Source: Typha latifolia | Taxonomy: Eukaryota; Streptophyta; Magnoliopsida; Poales; Typhaceae | Assembly (NCBI GenBank): GCA_019914945.1 | Contig: CM034105.1 | Location: 7,316,001-7,380,000 of the forward strand | Length of the DNA stretch: 64,000 nucleotides | Reading direction: 5' to 3' | Shown here: piece after piece, positions 1-10,740 of the stretch | Layout: each line of letters opens with the position of its first letter | How positions within the stretch are numbered: position 1 is the stretch's first letter | Position numbers and translations under genes: made by a program | Notes under the pieces: generated by a model | Told to the model about the DNA's origin: nothing | The model's input: the letters and a program-made list of their open reading frames with translations, nothing else | Database searches by the model: none

Positions 1-573
1 AAAAACAGAAGAAGATTCATTAGCGCGCGATCTAATATATATCACACTTAATGCATGATAATATACCATACACCATTCTGATTTCTTGTATTTATCGTGT
101 ACCAATCTAACATATATAGAGTCGGAAAATTCATTATTTAATAGTTGAATCTTTACTGCTTTCTCAGATAAGACGAGAGAAAGAGGTAAGTAGTCATTGA
201 GACAATTTTTTTAGTATCTAACAGAAATGTACGTACGTGTATATACTATATACGTTAACTATTATATATATTCATGCATCTTGGCAAATCAGAATAGAAT
301 AAATGCTTGGGTTCTATACATACAAACCAGCGTTGAGGACTCTCTTCCCCACAATGAGACCATCGGCAAATTAAGTCCAATTTTCGAGATAATTTGAGCC
401 CGTTTGTTCTGCAAAGCAAGGCATGGTATGCGCTCGATTGATCGAACAACTTCCAAGAGCGAGGGATAGATATATGCATCTCGATCTGATCTGCATGCTT
501 TTTAATTCCTTCTCACTTTAGTACGTACCATCATTTTATTATTGTTTTTGGTGATTGTATTTCCGTTTCTCAG
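1..573. promoter_or_regulatory. Upstream region of the polygalacturonase gene
   Basis: AT-rich sequence with no convincing gene. It ends in a pyrimidine-rich stretch and CAG at 571-573, which looks like a 3' splice site directly before the first recognisable polygalacturonase exon. A short first exon with the ATG should therefore lie here, but I could not place it. ATGs at 474 and 495 are out of phase with the exon at 574 using the visible GT at 521. The promoter is presumably in this stretch; no TATA box can be assigned with confidence. Confidence 0.35.
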
Positions 574-695
574 ACGATAGCAGGAGTGATTGGGCTGTGG
601 TTCGCATTGGCCGTTCAATTGGCTACTAGTGAAACTACTTACGATGTGCTTGCCTTTAAGGCAGTTGGCGATGGCGAGACAAACGACACACAGGT

Positions 696-761
<66 letters not shown>

Positions 762-2051
762 ACTTACATATTTGCAATTAGCCATTGCACGACCAAATGA
801 AAGTTTTTGACAATGGCACGTACAATGGCAAACTATAGATATATATAGTTTGCTTATGCTGTATGTGTATGTTATTGAAGGCATTCTTGAAGACATGGGA
901 AGCAGCTTGTGCAGATCCCAGATATTCAACATTCCTCGTTCCTGCAGGAAGAACGTTTTTGTTGAGCCGAATATTGTTTTATGGTCCTTGTAAATCGGGA
1001 ATTCACTTCCAGGTAACATGTATATATATATATATATATATAGTTTCTGTCTTTCTGATGAAAATTGCATACGTACATAAGTGCATTTAATTAATTAACA
1101 TAGCATGAACTAATTAATTAGTATATATTATAAATGCAGTTGAGTGGAAACATTGTAGCGCCTAACAGCATATGGACGACGGAAACAACCAACTTGGTTG
1201 CATTCTTTGGTGTTAACAGCCTGACGGTTGATGGGGGTGGCCAGATCGATGGCCGAGGCGCCATATGGTGGGAGTGTGTGAAAAACGTACGTACGTATTA
1301 AAATTGACTAATTTTATCTATCCTCCACTCCACGAGTATTTCTTTATATACAAAGGTTAATTATATATTAATTACTTACAACCTTATACTCTTAGCTGAT
1401 TTGCTTCCCTGGCCTTCTCTTCCACAGGGTTGTAACCGGCCTTATGTAAGTATATATACATCTCCTACTCCGGCTCCTACAAATTATTAAGTAATGCAAC
1501 ATGTACTACATATATATTGCTAGCTCGATCTTAATTACTGCACGTACGTATGCATGAACGGGTACCGTGTTAGATACTGCAATTCTTGGGGTGCAACGAT
1601 CTCACGGTGAAAGGGATACACTTGACGAACGGCCCAAGTAAGCACATGACTTTCTACCACTGCATTAGGGTGCATGTGAGCGGGGTCACAGTAACTGCAC
1701 CGGGTAATAGCCCCAACACCGATGGTTTTCTTGTGTCCGCGTCCCAGTATGTGGAGATCACCGCCTGCAGTATTGGGACTGGTATGTATACTATTCATTA
1801 AGAAGTTACACAAGTTAGATCCGTTACTACTAGCTTCACCACTATAACGCACATTATAGCAAGGCAATGTAGGCGATAGCTAATTTTGGATGAGAAATGT
1901 AGATGATCAGTTGATTCATCTTTATATCTTGGAAACTAAACCATTGTGATGATGATCGCAGGAGATGATTGCATAGCGATTGGACCAGGTAGCTCGAAGG
2001 TTAACATCAGCCGAATCACATGTGGGCCTGGTCATGGCATTAGGTATACAT

Positions 2052-2128
<77 letters not shown>

Positions 2129-2842
2129 CGCCTTTCACTTGAGAAGTTAATTTGAGAAATGATGATTAATTTTCTCCATCCATCTTTCATAACATAGTGT
2201 TGGAAGCCTTGGAAAAGATGGTTCAACAGCACTGGTAGAACAAATTTTCGTCTCTGATTGCAATATTTTTCAGGCCTTGACTGGCACAAGGATCAAGACA
2301 TGGCAGGTATATATATATGAGTTCATATATGTATCGCCATTTGAATGAAACAATCAACCAAATATGCATGAGGCATTCATATATATTTTGATGTCCTAGA
2401 TCTATTAATTTGTACAGGGAGGGAAGGGTTATGCGAGGAATATCGTGTTCCAGCACATTAATATGACATCAGTGCAAATTCCCATAGATATTGATCAATT
2501 CTATTGTCCTCAAGCAGCAGGTTGCCGGAGCAGGGTACGTAATTAACCAAGATTAGATGAATTTGTATGACACGAACAATATTGGGAAGAATAAACAGTG
2601 AATACTTAACACAGGCTGACGCGGTGGAAATAAGCGACGTGCAGTTCGTGGACATACATGGGACATCCTCTAGCGAGGTGGCGATCGACATTCAATGCAG
2701 CCACAGCGTACCATGCAGGGGCATCACTCTCAACGACATCACTCTCAAACAAGATGGGAAGAAAGCTCCCGCAACGTCCAACATCACCAATGCCTATGGC
2801 ACCACAATTGGAACAGTCATCCCACCTGTCCACTTCGCCTAA
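574..2842 (+). CDS. Polygalacturonase (GH28 pectinase), nine visible exons
   Basis: Secreted endo- or exo-polygalacturonase that hydrolyses alpha-1,4 galacturonan links in pectin of the cell wall. Exons, from GT/AG sites and unbroken phase: 574-693, 881-1012, 1140-1286, 1428-1445, 1574-1781, 1962-2043, 2198-2306, 2418-2534, 2615-2842 (TAA). Together they give about 386 residues, the usual size for plant members. The first exon supplies a hydrophobic signal-peptide core followed by [18 protein letters not shown], the usual mature start. All four GH28 signatures are present: NTDG (followed by F, where I is usual), DDCIAIG split over an exon junction, GPGHGI and RIKTWQ. Exon 4 is an 18-bp microexon encoding GCNRPY. 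Several introns contain microsatellites. No frameshift or stop is seen, so the gene looks functional. Only the initiator codon is unresolved, probably in a tiny upstream exon. The exact enzyme class is not determinable. Confidence 0.9.
698..757. repeat. (CT)n microsatellite in polygalacturonase intron
   Basis: About 30 uninterrupted CT units start four bases after the 5' splice site of the first visible intron. Purely repetitive; apparent ORFs rich in Arg-Glu or Ser-Leu here are artefacts. Confidence 0.95.
2059..2124. repeat. (TA)n microsatellite in polygalacturonase intron
   Basis: About 33 TA units lie in the intron after the exon that ends at 2043. A shorter (TA)n tract lies at 1020-1042 in another intron. 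Confidence 0.95.
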
Positions 2843-3599
2843 TTAATTAATTTATGCATCCATTTCAAAAACCAATACTAGTACCTCAACTTAGTGAAAC
2901 TTATTGATCAATTATCTGTTGATTTAGCCTGAATAAGATGGGCTACCATCGTCTATTCATGCCTTGCCTCTATTTTATTCTTTATCCTCTTCGGGAAGGT
3001 TAATTAATCATCCTATTAAATGTAGGTTTTGTACTTCAGCATACTACTACTATTACTGACCTATTCATTTAAATTGAAATTCAGATTATAATGAAAATTA
3101 GGGAGGGGGTTGACCCACTCAAAGACTTTCTTAGTGAAGGCAAAGGACGCTAAGCTATTTGCTTTAGTATTGTTGTTTCTGCTTGTAAAGCCTACATTTA
3201 GAGAGATTTTGAGATAAGATTAGGGAGCATTCCCTAACAATAGGTTCGATCGCCCATTCTACACTGACTTGGCTTGAGTCCGTTACCATACCAACCAGCT
3301 TCTGACTGTATGAAAATAACCAAACATTTTTTAACCCGTTACCATACTACTACTATTAATATTACTACTAATAATAATTTACATTTAAATAAGATTTGTT
3401 TTAATTAAAGATACATTAGAAATCTCACTACAAGAATTACTATATTTGATAACAACTTTTACTAACAAATTAGAATAATTGTAAGTATAAAAGTCATATA
3501 GTAGGAAAATTAAATTTATAGCTACATCTTTACTCTAGTACTATATTTAGACATAATAGTCTATAGAAAATAAAGAGCAATGTACAAAGAAATGTGTTA
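2843..3599. other. Intergenic sequence after polygalacturonase
   Basis: AT-rich DNA with no recognisable gene, RNA or element. The start should hold the 3' UTR and poly(A) signal of the polygalacturonase. Confidence 0.5.
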
Positions 3600-4459
3600 C
3601 TATCCGGCTTAATGACGTTGCAAACAAAACTGAAGATCAGTCCTGGTTCCTATCTAGGGCAAAATTTTCGAGGAGAACTGCGGATGATCTAGCTGTCCAA
3701 TAGATCTAAAACATTGATAAGTTGTTCCTCTTGAAGTAAGGGATCCAACGCAATTGAAATCACCTTGATCGGATGTGTAGATCAGAAGTTATAAGGGAAA
3801 TACTGACCATTGATCAGGTGGTGGCGTGATGGACGTGATTAATAGAAGAGGAAATAATGGTTAGGTATTGGGGGAGACAATGATAACGAGGGTGGGGTAG
3901 AGCATTAAGCTAGACGAACGGGAAGAGGGTGGACTGATCCTTGAGAGGCAAGAGGGCACAGTCAGATTGAAGGAGAAAGGAGACGATGTCCAATGATGGA
4001 TGTCGTTGGAGGAAGGAGATAGAGGTATGGGAAAGAAAACTTCAATAATTTATCAATAATGTTCAATTAGGTTGCCTTACATATATTTAGAGGCTAACAT
4101 AACAAGCAAAATTATCGAAAGATAACCCTAGGACAATACAATTCGCTGATCGTATTCGAACGCGGGTCAAACGCATTCGAACGCACTAAATACGTTTTCT
4201 ATATTTACGAACATATGCAGGCATTCGAACAGCGCGTTCGATTGTGATTGCCAAAAATCTTTAATCTTCTAAAACAAAAGTTATTTCCAAACAAAAGTCA
4301 AGTTCAAGCCATATCTAGCTGAATCGTAACAAAATGTTGCTATTACACTTGTTTTCATAACAAAACTTTATATTTTTAACAAGATCTATGTATGCTACTA
4401 TTTATTCTTATATGACATCCATTATATCCTTTTAGTGATGATTTACAAATATACTATTT
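3600..4459 (-). repeat. Degenerate gypsy LTR remnant
   Basis: The first part (about 3628-3800) resembles 20520-20690, a minus-strand LTR next to a primer-binding site. Later parts carry several GTTCGAAC-type motifs (4155-4240), like the LTRs elsewhere in the window. Boundaries are not resolved and there is no coding potential. Confidence 0.5.
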
Positions 4460-4753
4460 TGATACACTTAGTTAGAGTCTTTTCTTATTGTATTAGTTAT
4501 TTATTTTCATTGGACTCCCGCCGATTGCGTTCGAACGCACAAAAGGCATTCTCTATCGATGCAGACTTGATGCAAATGTTCGAACGTGCCAGACCACGTC
4601 CGAACGCGCATTTCGTGTTCTCTATTTTTACAAACTTGATGCAGGCATTCGTAAAGGCATTCACTTCCGCGTTTGAACGCAACCTACAGGAAATTTAGTT
4701 TAATGAAAATAAATAACTAATGCAATAAGAAAAGACTCTAACTAAGTGTATCA
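4460..4753. repeat. Two gypsy-B LTR 5' ends joined head-to-head
   Basis: Positions 4460-4510 read TGATACACTTAGTTAGAGTC and onward on the plus strand. Positions 4702-4753 carry the same about 50 bp on the minus strand, followed inward by GTTCGAAC motifs. The minus-strand LTR abuts the pol 3' end at 4754, so it is a 3' LTR remnant. The plus-strand end is an extra 50-bp LTR start. Confidence 0.6.
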
Positions 4754-5745
4754 GCCCACCATGCTTCCCCCACCTTGTTCTCAAGGTGTAAAGTCGAGGA
4801 AACGCTCCACAATATCCATCTCCAACTCCCAAGTCGCCTCATCGGATGGCTTGCCAAGCCACTCGACTAGAATCTCCATCTCTAATTTGGTACCATGACG
4901 TCGTCGGTGTCTAGCAAGTACACGAACTAGCTCTACGATCTCTGTCTCCTCCAATGGCTCTGGTAGAACTGCTCCAATGACCTCATAATCTCTAATGCGC
5001 TCTCTCAGCATGAAACATGGAAGACAGGATGCACTCTCGACCCCTCCGGCAGCTCCAAATAATATGCAACCGGATCGATATGCTCTAACACTCAAAACGG
5101 ACCAAAGTAGCAATTTGCTAACTTTTGGTTATGCATCAAATGCAAGGTCACCTGTTGATACAATTGTACCCTCACAAACAACCAACTACTAATGTCGAAC
5201 TCCTGCTCCACTCCTGATGGCTACGATCATAAACTTGTTTCATGCAATTTTGAGCAGTTTAAGATGGGCACGTAACCTCCTTAATGTGATGTCTCTATCC
5301 ATCAATGCTAAGTCCACCTTCATCCGATCTGTAGATGCCACTGGATCATAAGCATGTAATGTTAGAGTCGTGCTCCCATACACCACCTCAAATCGAGTCA
5401 TGCCAATGATAAGAACTCCAACCATCATCTCAGTATCTCTCCAACAAAGCACCTCAAGTACTGCTTAATGCCTCGATTGACCACCTCGATTTAGCCGTCC
5501 GTCTATGGATGGTAGGCTGAACTAAAGTTCAATCGAGTCCCCTATAATCTAAAAAACTTCATCCAAAAGTTGCTCATAAATACACGATCACGATCTGAGA
5601 CAATCGTGCATGGCATGTCATGTAATCGAGCAACATCTCTAACAAAAATTCTAGCCACTAACTTGGCTAAAAATGGATGTGATAATGCAGAAAAGTGTGC
5701 ATACTTGCTCAATCTATCAACCACCATAAAAATAACGGAATAACC
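4754..5745 (-). pseudogene. gypsy-B pol 3' end: integrase and chromodomain-like tail (broken)
   Basis: Minus-strand remnant. From right to left it shows part of the integrase core ([26 protein letters not shown]), the region around FEVVYGSTTLTLHAYDPVAS, and the C-terminal EMEILVEWLGKPSDEATWE, a chromodomain-like tail. It ends next to a polypurine tract (minus strand AAGGTGGGGGAAGC) and the LTR start at 4753. Frameshifts separate the pieces, and the 5' side is cut at about 5745 by purine-rich DNA. It cannot be functional. Confidence 0.8.
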
Positions 5746-6130
5746 AAGAAGCTGAAGAAGAAAAAGAAGAGAGAAAGAAGAGAGAAGAAAGAAGAAGAAG
5801 AAGAAGAAGAAGAAGAAGAAGAAGAAGAGAAGAGAAGAAGAAGGGAAGGAGGGGCGCTTGGCCAATGGGGAGGGGCTCAGCCGCTGCTGGCCAGCCAGTG
5901 GCCGGCCTCTCGCCGGCGGCTCAGCTCCAACGAGCTTAAGCCCAAGTGAGAGAAATAAAGAAAGAGAGAGAGAGAGAGAAGAATGAAGAGGAGAATGAGG
6001 AGGCTCACCACCAGTAGCATGGCGGCAATGGCGGTGGGTTAACAGTGGTAATAGTGAGAGAGAGAGAGAGAGAGTTTGAGGGAAAGAATAGAGTGAGAGA
6101 GAGACTGAAAGAGAGAGAGAGAGTAGAGAG
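5746..6130 (-). repeat. LTR-N fragment with GAA/GA microsatellites
   Basis: It contains a (GAA)n run (about 5790-5830) and (GA)n runs (5960-5990, 6055-6085, 6100-6125). The GC-rich segment at 5870-5940 is the reverse complement of a segment near 62820-62885 in the LTR-N copy at the right end of the window. ORFs here are low-complexity artefacts. Confidence 0.6.
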
Positions 6131-6159
6131 AAGAAAAAGAGAGCGAGAGGTGGTGGGGA

Positions 6160-6280
6160 GGAGGGTTCCGATTACGGTAGAATATCTACTAAATATTTTC
6201 CCTCGGCTATGTGGGCTGCTTTCCTGCAATTGATCCAGATCTTGAAGAGGACGTTTCATTCTTATCAGTGGTATCAAAGC
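6160..6280 (+). repeat. gypsy-B 5' LTR end and primer-binding site
   Basis: The end of a plus-strand LTR (...TTATCA at 6267) is followed by TGGTATCAAAGC at 6269-6280. That is complementary to the 3' end of initiator tRNA-Met with one mismatch. A gag reading frame follows at 6323. Confidence 0.65.
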
Positions 6281-6322
6281 CCAGAAGACCTCGGACATCC
6301 ATTAATAGTGGAGACAAGGAAG

Positions 6323-7670
6323 ATGGCATCATCAAGGAGATCAATGGAGGGCACACCAACAGTGGAAGACTTAATCGACGAAAATCCTAACCGAGAGGCC
6401 GAGCACCTTGGTGCAGCCATGGTAGGACTGAGTCAACCAACGCCTGTGGGTGTGAGCATAGGTTTGGTGGATGAACATAGGGGCATGTTCCAAACGTTGC
6501 TGTAGCTGGTGGATGCAATGCAGAATGATCATAATGCCTTGAAGGAATACGTCATGAACCGGTTGGCTTCATCATCTCCTCGAAGAAGATCGGTGCCGCA
6601 AGAAGGACCAACGGTGGAACCACACTGAACTGACACTCCATAGGTTGAGGTACGACATGTTAATGTCAATGAGCCATTTTTACCTATTCCTACACAACAT
6701 CCCCCACCTCCGGTATACAACCCGAGGCCGGCGGTGGTGAAACTTGAGAGGCGCGCGGCACCTGTGTGCTTCGTCGGCGAAGAAGATTAAAACTTTGATG
6801 ATTATGTCGATCCCTTTGGAGATGGTGTTGGATATGTTCGAGGATTTCGAGGAGAGCAGCAACCGTAGTGGTTCAGACCTGAACCAAGGATCTTTCGCGA
6901 GCTCAACAATGCTATCCGAGGGAGAATTGCATGCTTGGACTTTCCAAAATTACAAGGCGGGGATTCGACAGATTGGTTGTTTCAAGTGCAGCAGTATTTT
7001 GATTGTCAAGGGACAGCGAAGGACGCAAAGGTGACGATGGCAAGCTTTCACCTCTAGGGAACGGCGTTGCATTGGTACTGATTGGCCGTGCGAGGTGGAG
7101 GATTTATCGACTGGGCAAAATTATATAGAAGGATTACAAGTAGATTTAGGATAGCGGTATATGAAGATTTTGCTGCCGCATTGAGCAAAATGGTTCAAAG
7201 GACAACCGTGTCGGAGTGCCAAGCAGAATTCGAAAAAGTTAGTAGTCAGTGTGAGCTACTTTAGCCCGAACTGACATTGATGAGCATTTTTATTTCAGGG
7301 TTGTAGGAGGAGATCCAGGCGGACATTCATGCTCTCTGTCCTACCACTCTTGAGGAGGCCTTCAAGAAGGCCTTGAGGATGGAGCAAAAGCACAAGGCTC
7401 TGAAAATGACAACGAAGGCAAGTTGGGGCAGCCAAGAGGGCAATTTGTGCCGAGAACGCTGGTTGGAAATTCTGCGGGTGCAAAGGCAGCGGTTGCTAGT
7501 GCAGGGGCACAACCACCTTTGATACCCTATTTCGATGTTAGAGGAGGTTCAAGAACTCTCATTCTAACTCTCACACCTGCCCAAGTGGAGGAGCGAAGGG
7601 CAAAGCGGCTTTTCTTTCGATGCGATGAACGTTTCAGCCCCGGTCATCAGTGTTCCAAACCAATCGTGAG
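6323..7670 (+). pseudogene. gypsy-B gag (broken)
   Basis: The gag region of a plus-strand gypsy-B element, which would encode the capsid of the virus-like particle. It starts at ATG 6323 (MASSRRSMEGTPTVEDLID). It continues through the capsid-type stretch ACLDFPKLQGGDSTDWLFQ and FEKVSSQCELL to a zinc-knuckle-like CDERFSPGHQCSKP near 7620-7665. Many in-frame stops and shifts interrupt it (for example after MFQTLL near 6505 and near 7264). It stops abruptly at about 7670 where LTR-N sequence begins, before the protease. The same gag lies inverted at 9003-11900. Confidence 0.8.
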
Positions 7671-9002
7671 TGTTATAACAACCCAGAATTTTAAAACATA
7701 AATAAATAAAATAAATAGAAATATATATAGTTTAGATAATGAGGAATTTTACTTTATCTTTTATATTTTAGGAATTTTATTAAATTAAATTAAATTTTTA
7801 GATATATCTTTAAGATATTTGAATTCATATTCTAATAGGACTCTTATTATATTTTTTTTCAATTATAAAAGGGGGGGCCTAGAAGAAAACCCTAGAAAGA
7901 TTTTTAGGAAAGAAATTAGGCAGTACTAAAAAAAGAGAGAAAAAGAGATTATTCTTGAGGAAGATTAGAGAGAAAAAAAAAGAATAGAAAATAGAGGGAA
8001 AAAGATTTTATCATACCAAAGAGAAGACAATCATGGAGCACTTTGGAATTCGTGCAGATTACGATTAGGATGCGAAAATCAAATTATTTTGAATGGAGCG
8101 ATCAAGGCAAGTTCCCACTCATATTTTCTTAAATTTTTATTATATAAAAATAGAATTGATGAATTATAAATATCTTTATGTTTATTCTTATTCTATTTAA
8201 TTTTATAAGATAAGAAACTTTACAATATGATGATGTTCGTTATTTTAAGGATTTTCAATAAAGAATTAGAAATGTTAAGATTTTGCATTTTATAGAAAAT
8301 TCGTATTTATCATTCTTGGAAAAAAAAGAGATTTTATTGTTTATTATTTTTCATATTTCAAAATATTTATTTTTATTGTAGAAAATAAGAAATAAATTAA
8401 GAATATTTCAATTTATATGGATTTCGAATTTCTGAAAATAATTAATATCTATTTCTATTGTAGAAAATAAGATATAAATTAGGATTACTTCAATTTAAAG
8501 GAATTTCGGATTTGTAAAAAAATATTTATTATTATATTTATTTTCAGAAAATAATAGAGGAGATCTTTATGCTAATATATTTTGGTATAGAAGATAGTTT
8601 AATCAGATATTGAGTTGTACCATTATTTTATATTTGTATTTCATTGTGTATACGATAATTGGTATAATACAGGTGAGATTATAGTGTACTCTTGTATTAG
8701 TTGTTTAGTTGTACCTTGATGGTTTGTTGTGGCTTTAGTGGGTCCTGCCAGATTAATCAGTGGTCTAGTGTATATTATTGTGGACTTGGATATTCATATA
8801 TTAACAGGTTTATTTGGTTGATAGTATGTTTTATTTGGTATTGAATTATGTGAGCATGGATATGTTAGCAGGTAGTATTTGAGGATGTCATGATTGTACG
8901 TGCACAAGAGAGTATGTGCGTGACGGGCCCCGCCCGACCTGTCGCGTGCGCCGCACGTGCCGTGTGGGCGTGCACTTGCCTATGCTGGGCGGGGGCGTTA
9001 CA
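7671..9002. mobile_element. LTR-N element (probable solo LTR)
   Basis: About 1.33 kb, starting TGTTATAACAACCC and ending GGGGCGTTACA, so the ends are roughly inverted (TGTAAC...GTTACA). The interior is very AT-rich with poly(A)-like stretches; the last 120 bp are GC-rich. The start resembles 50113 and 62409. The flanks belong to gypsy-B pieces in opposite orientations and no target duplication is visible, so a rearrangement took place here. No coding potential. Confidence 0.5.
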
Positions 9003-10735
9003 CAATGGATACAAGTCCACAATGATGTCATGTCCTTGCTGTGTATACCGACCCGGCAACACAAGCTCTCCGTCTTAAGCTTCGTGCCATCTCCAATAGC
9101 AACATCAAACCTCGTGGTCGGTTTAGCATCCAAATCTAATCCTCTCACTAATCTCTCGTCTAGAAATTGTGTGTACTCCCGGAATCGATGAGAATGTGCA
9201 TACAATGTAACGAGTTTGTCTACCCATAATGTCATCGGCGCAGAAGTACCCGAATATACAGGCATCAATATTTTAGCTTGGATATCTTCCTCCACGCCCT
9301 CCTCATGGACCTCCTCTAAACACTCTCCATCACCAACAACATCATCATCCTCCTCGAGACCGTTGATGAGCATCACACTCCCGATCGGTTTGGAACACCG
9401 ATGACCGGGGGTGAAACGTTCATCGTATCAAAAGCAAAGGCCCTTCGCTCTTTGCTCCTCCACCTAGGCAAGTGTGAGAGTTCGAACGGGGGGTCTTGTG
9501 CCTCCTCTAATGTCGGAAGAAGGTCTCAAAGGTAGTGGTGGTCTAGTACTAGCAGTCGCTTTCTTTGAACCTACAAAATTTCCAACCAGCGTTCTAGGTG
9601 CAAATCAACCATCTCGGTTGCCCCAACTTATTTTTGCTGCCATCTTGAGAGCCTTAAGTTTTTGCTCAACTTATTTTTGCTGCCATCTTGAGAGCCTTAA
9701 GTTTTTGCTCCATCCTTACGGCCTTTTCAAAGGCCTCCTCAAGAGTGGAAGGACAATGAGCACAAACATCTGCCTGTATCTCGTCCCGTAACCCTAAAAT
9801 TAATATGCTCATCAATGTCGGTTCGGGCCAAGGTGGCTCACAACGACTACTAACTCTTTCAAATTCTGCTTGCTACTTAAATACGGTCGTCTTTTGAACC
9901 ATCTTGCTTAATGTGGCAGCAAAATCTTCATATGCCGCTATCCCAAATCTGTGTGTAATCCTCCTACAAAAGTCAGCCCATTCGGTAAATCCTCCACCAT
10001 GAATAATCGACCTATACCAATGCAATGCCATTCCTTGGAGGTGGAACCTTGCCATCTGGACCTTTGTGTCCTCTACTATCCCTTGACAATCAAAGTATTG
10101 TTCAATTTCAAATGCTCAATCCGTTGGATCACCGCCTTGGAATTTTGGAAAGTCCAAGCATGCGGTTCTCCCCCGAATAGCATTGTCGAGTTCGCAAAAG
10201 ATCCTTGGTTTAGGTTTGAACCTTTGTGCATGTTGATCTCCTTCTCTAAATCCTCGAGTATGTCCATCACCATCTCCGAAGTGATCAACCTCATCCTCAA
10301 AGTGCCAATCCTCTGCATTGACGAAGCGCAATGATGCCGAATGCCTCTTAGGTTCCACTACCATCGGTCTTGGGTTTTGTATCGAGGGTGGGAGATGATG
10401 TATATGCATAGGTAAATGAGGATCATTGACACTCACATGTCACACTTGGACCTGTGGGGTATCGATTCGATGTGTTCCCACTGCTGGTCCTTCTTGATGC
10501 ATCGATCGTCATCGAGGACATGACAAAGCCGATCAGTTCATGACATATTCCTTTAAATCATTATGATCCTTTTGCATTGCGTCAACGCTATGCAGCAATG
10601 TTTGGAACATGCCTAAGTTCATCTGCCAAGCCCATATTCACACCCATGGACGTTGGTTGACTCAGTCCTATCGTGGTCGCTCTAAAGGAATTAGCCTCAT
10701 AGTTAGGGTTATCGTGGGTTGATTCTTCCCTTGTC
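9003..10735 (-). pseudogene. gypsy-B gag and protease, minus strand (broken)
   Basis: Read right to left this is gag followed by the aspartic protease. Gag shows RTACLDFPKFQGGDPTD and YRSIIHGGGFTEWADFCRRI. The protease shows an IHSGSTQFLDERLVRGLDLD-like stretch near 9150-9200 and IGDGTKL. A 43-bp tandem duplication (9624-9666 and 9667-9709) adds a frameshift. The right edge is the target duplication of the copia-S solo LTR, beyond which gag resumes at 11822. The left edge is LTR-N in the middle of the protease. Confidence 0.75.
9624..9709. repeat. 43-bp tandem duplication inside gag
   Basis: A 43-bp unit beginning CAACTTATTTTTGCTGCC occurs twice in direct tandem. The length is not a multiple of three, so it frameshifts the gag pseudogene. 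Confidence 0.9.
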
Positions 10736-10740
10736 GGTGT

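Noticed and set aside
502..1070. ORFs with long Arg-Glu or Ser-Leu runs near the polygalacturonase
   Set aside because: They are translations of the (CT)n intron microsatellite.
1535..1867. 110-codon minus-strand ORF over polygalacturonase exon 5
   Set aside because: Antisense shadow of a well-supported exon.
6005..6298. Possible promoter or gene in GA-rich DNA before gypsy-B gag
   Set aside because: Low-complexity GA repeats from LTR-N; only the LTR end and primer site at 6160-6280 are supported.
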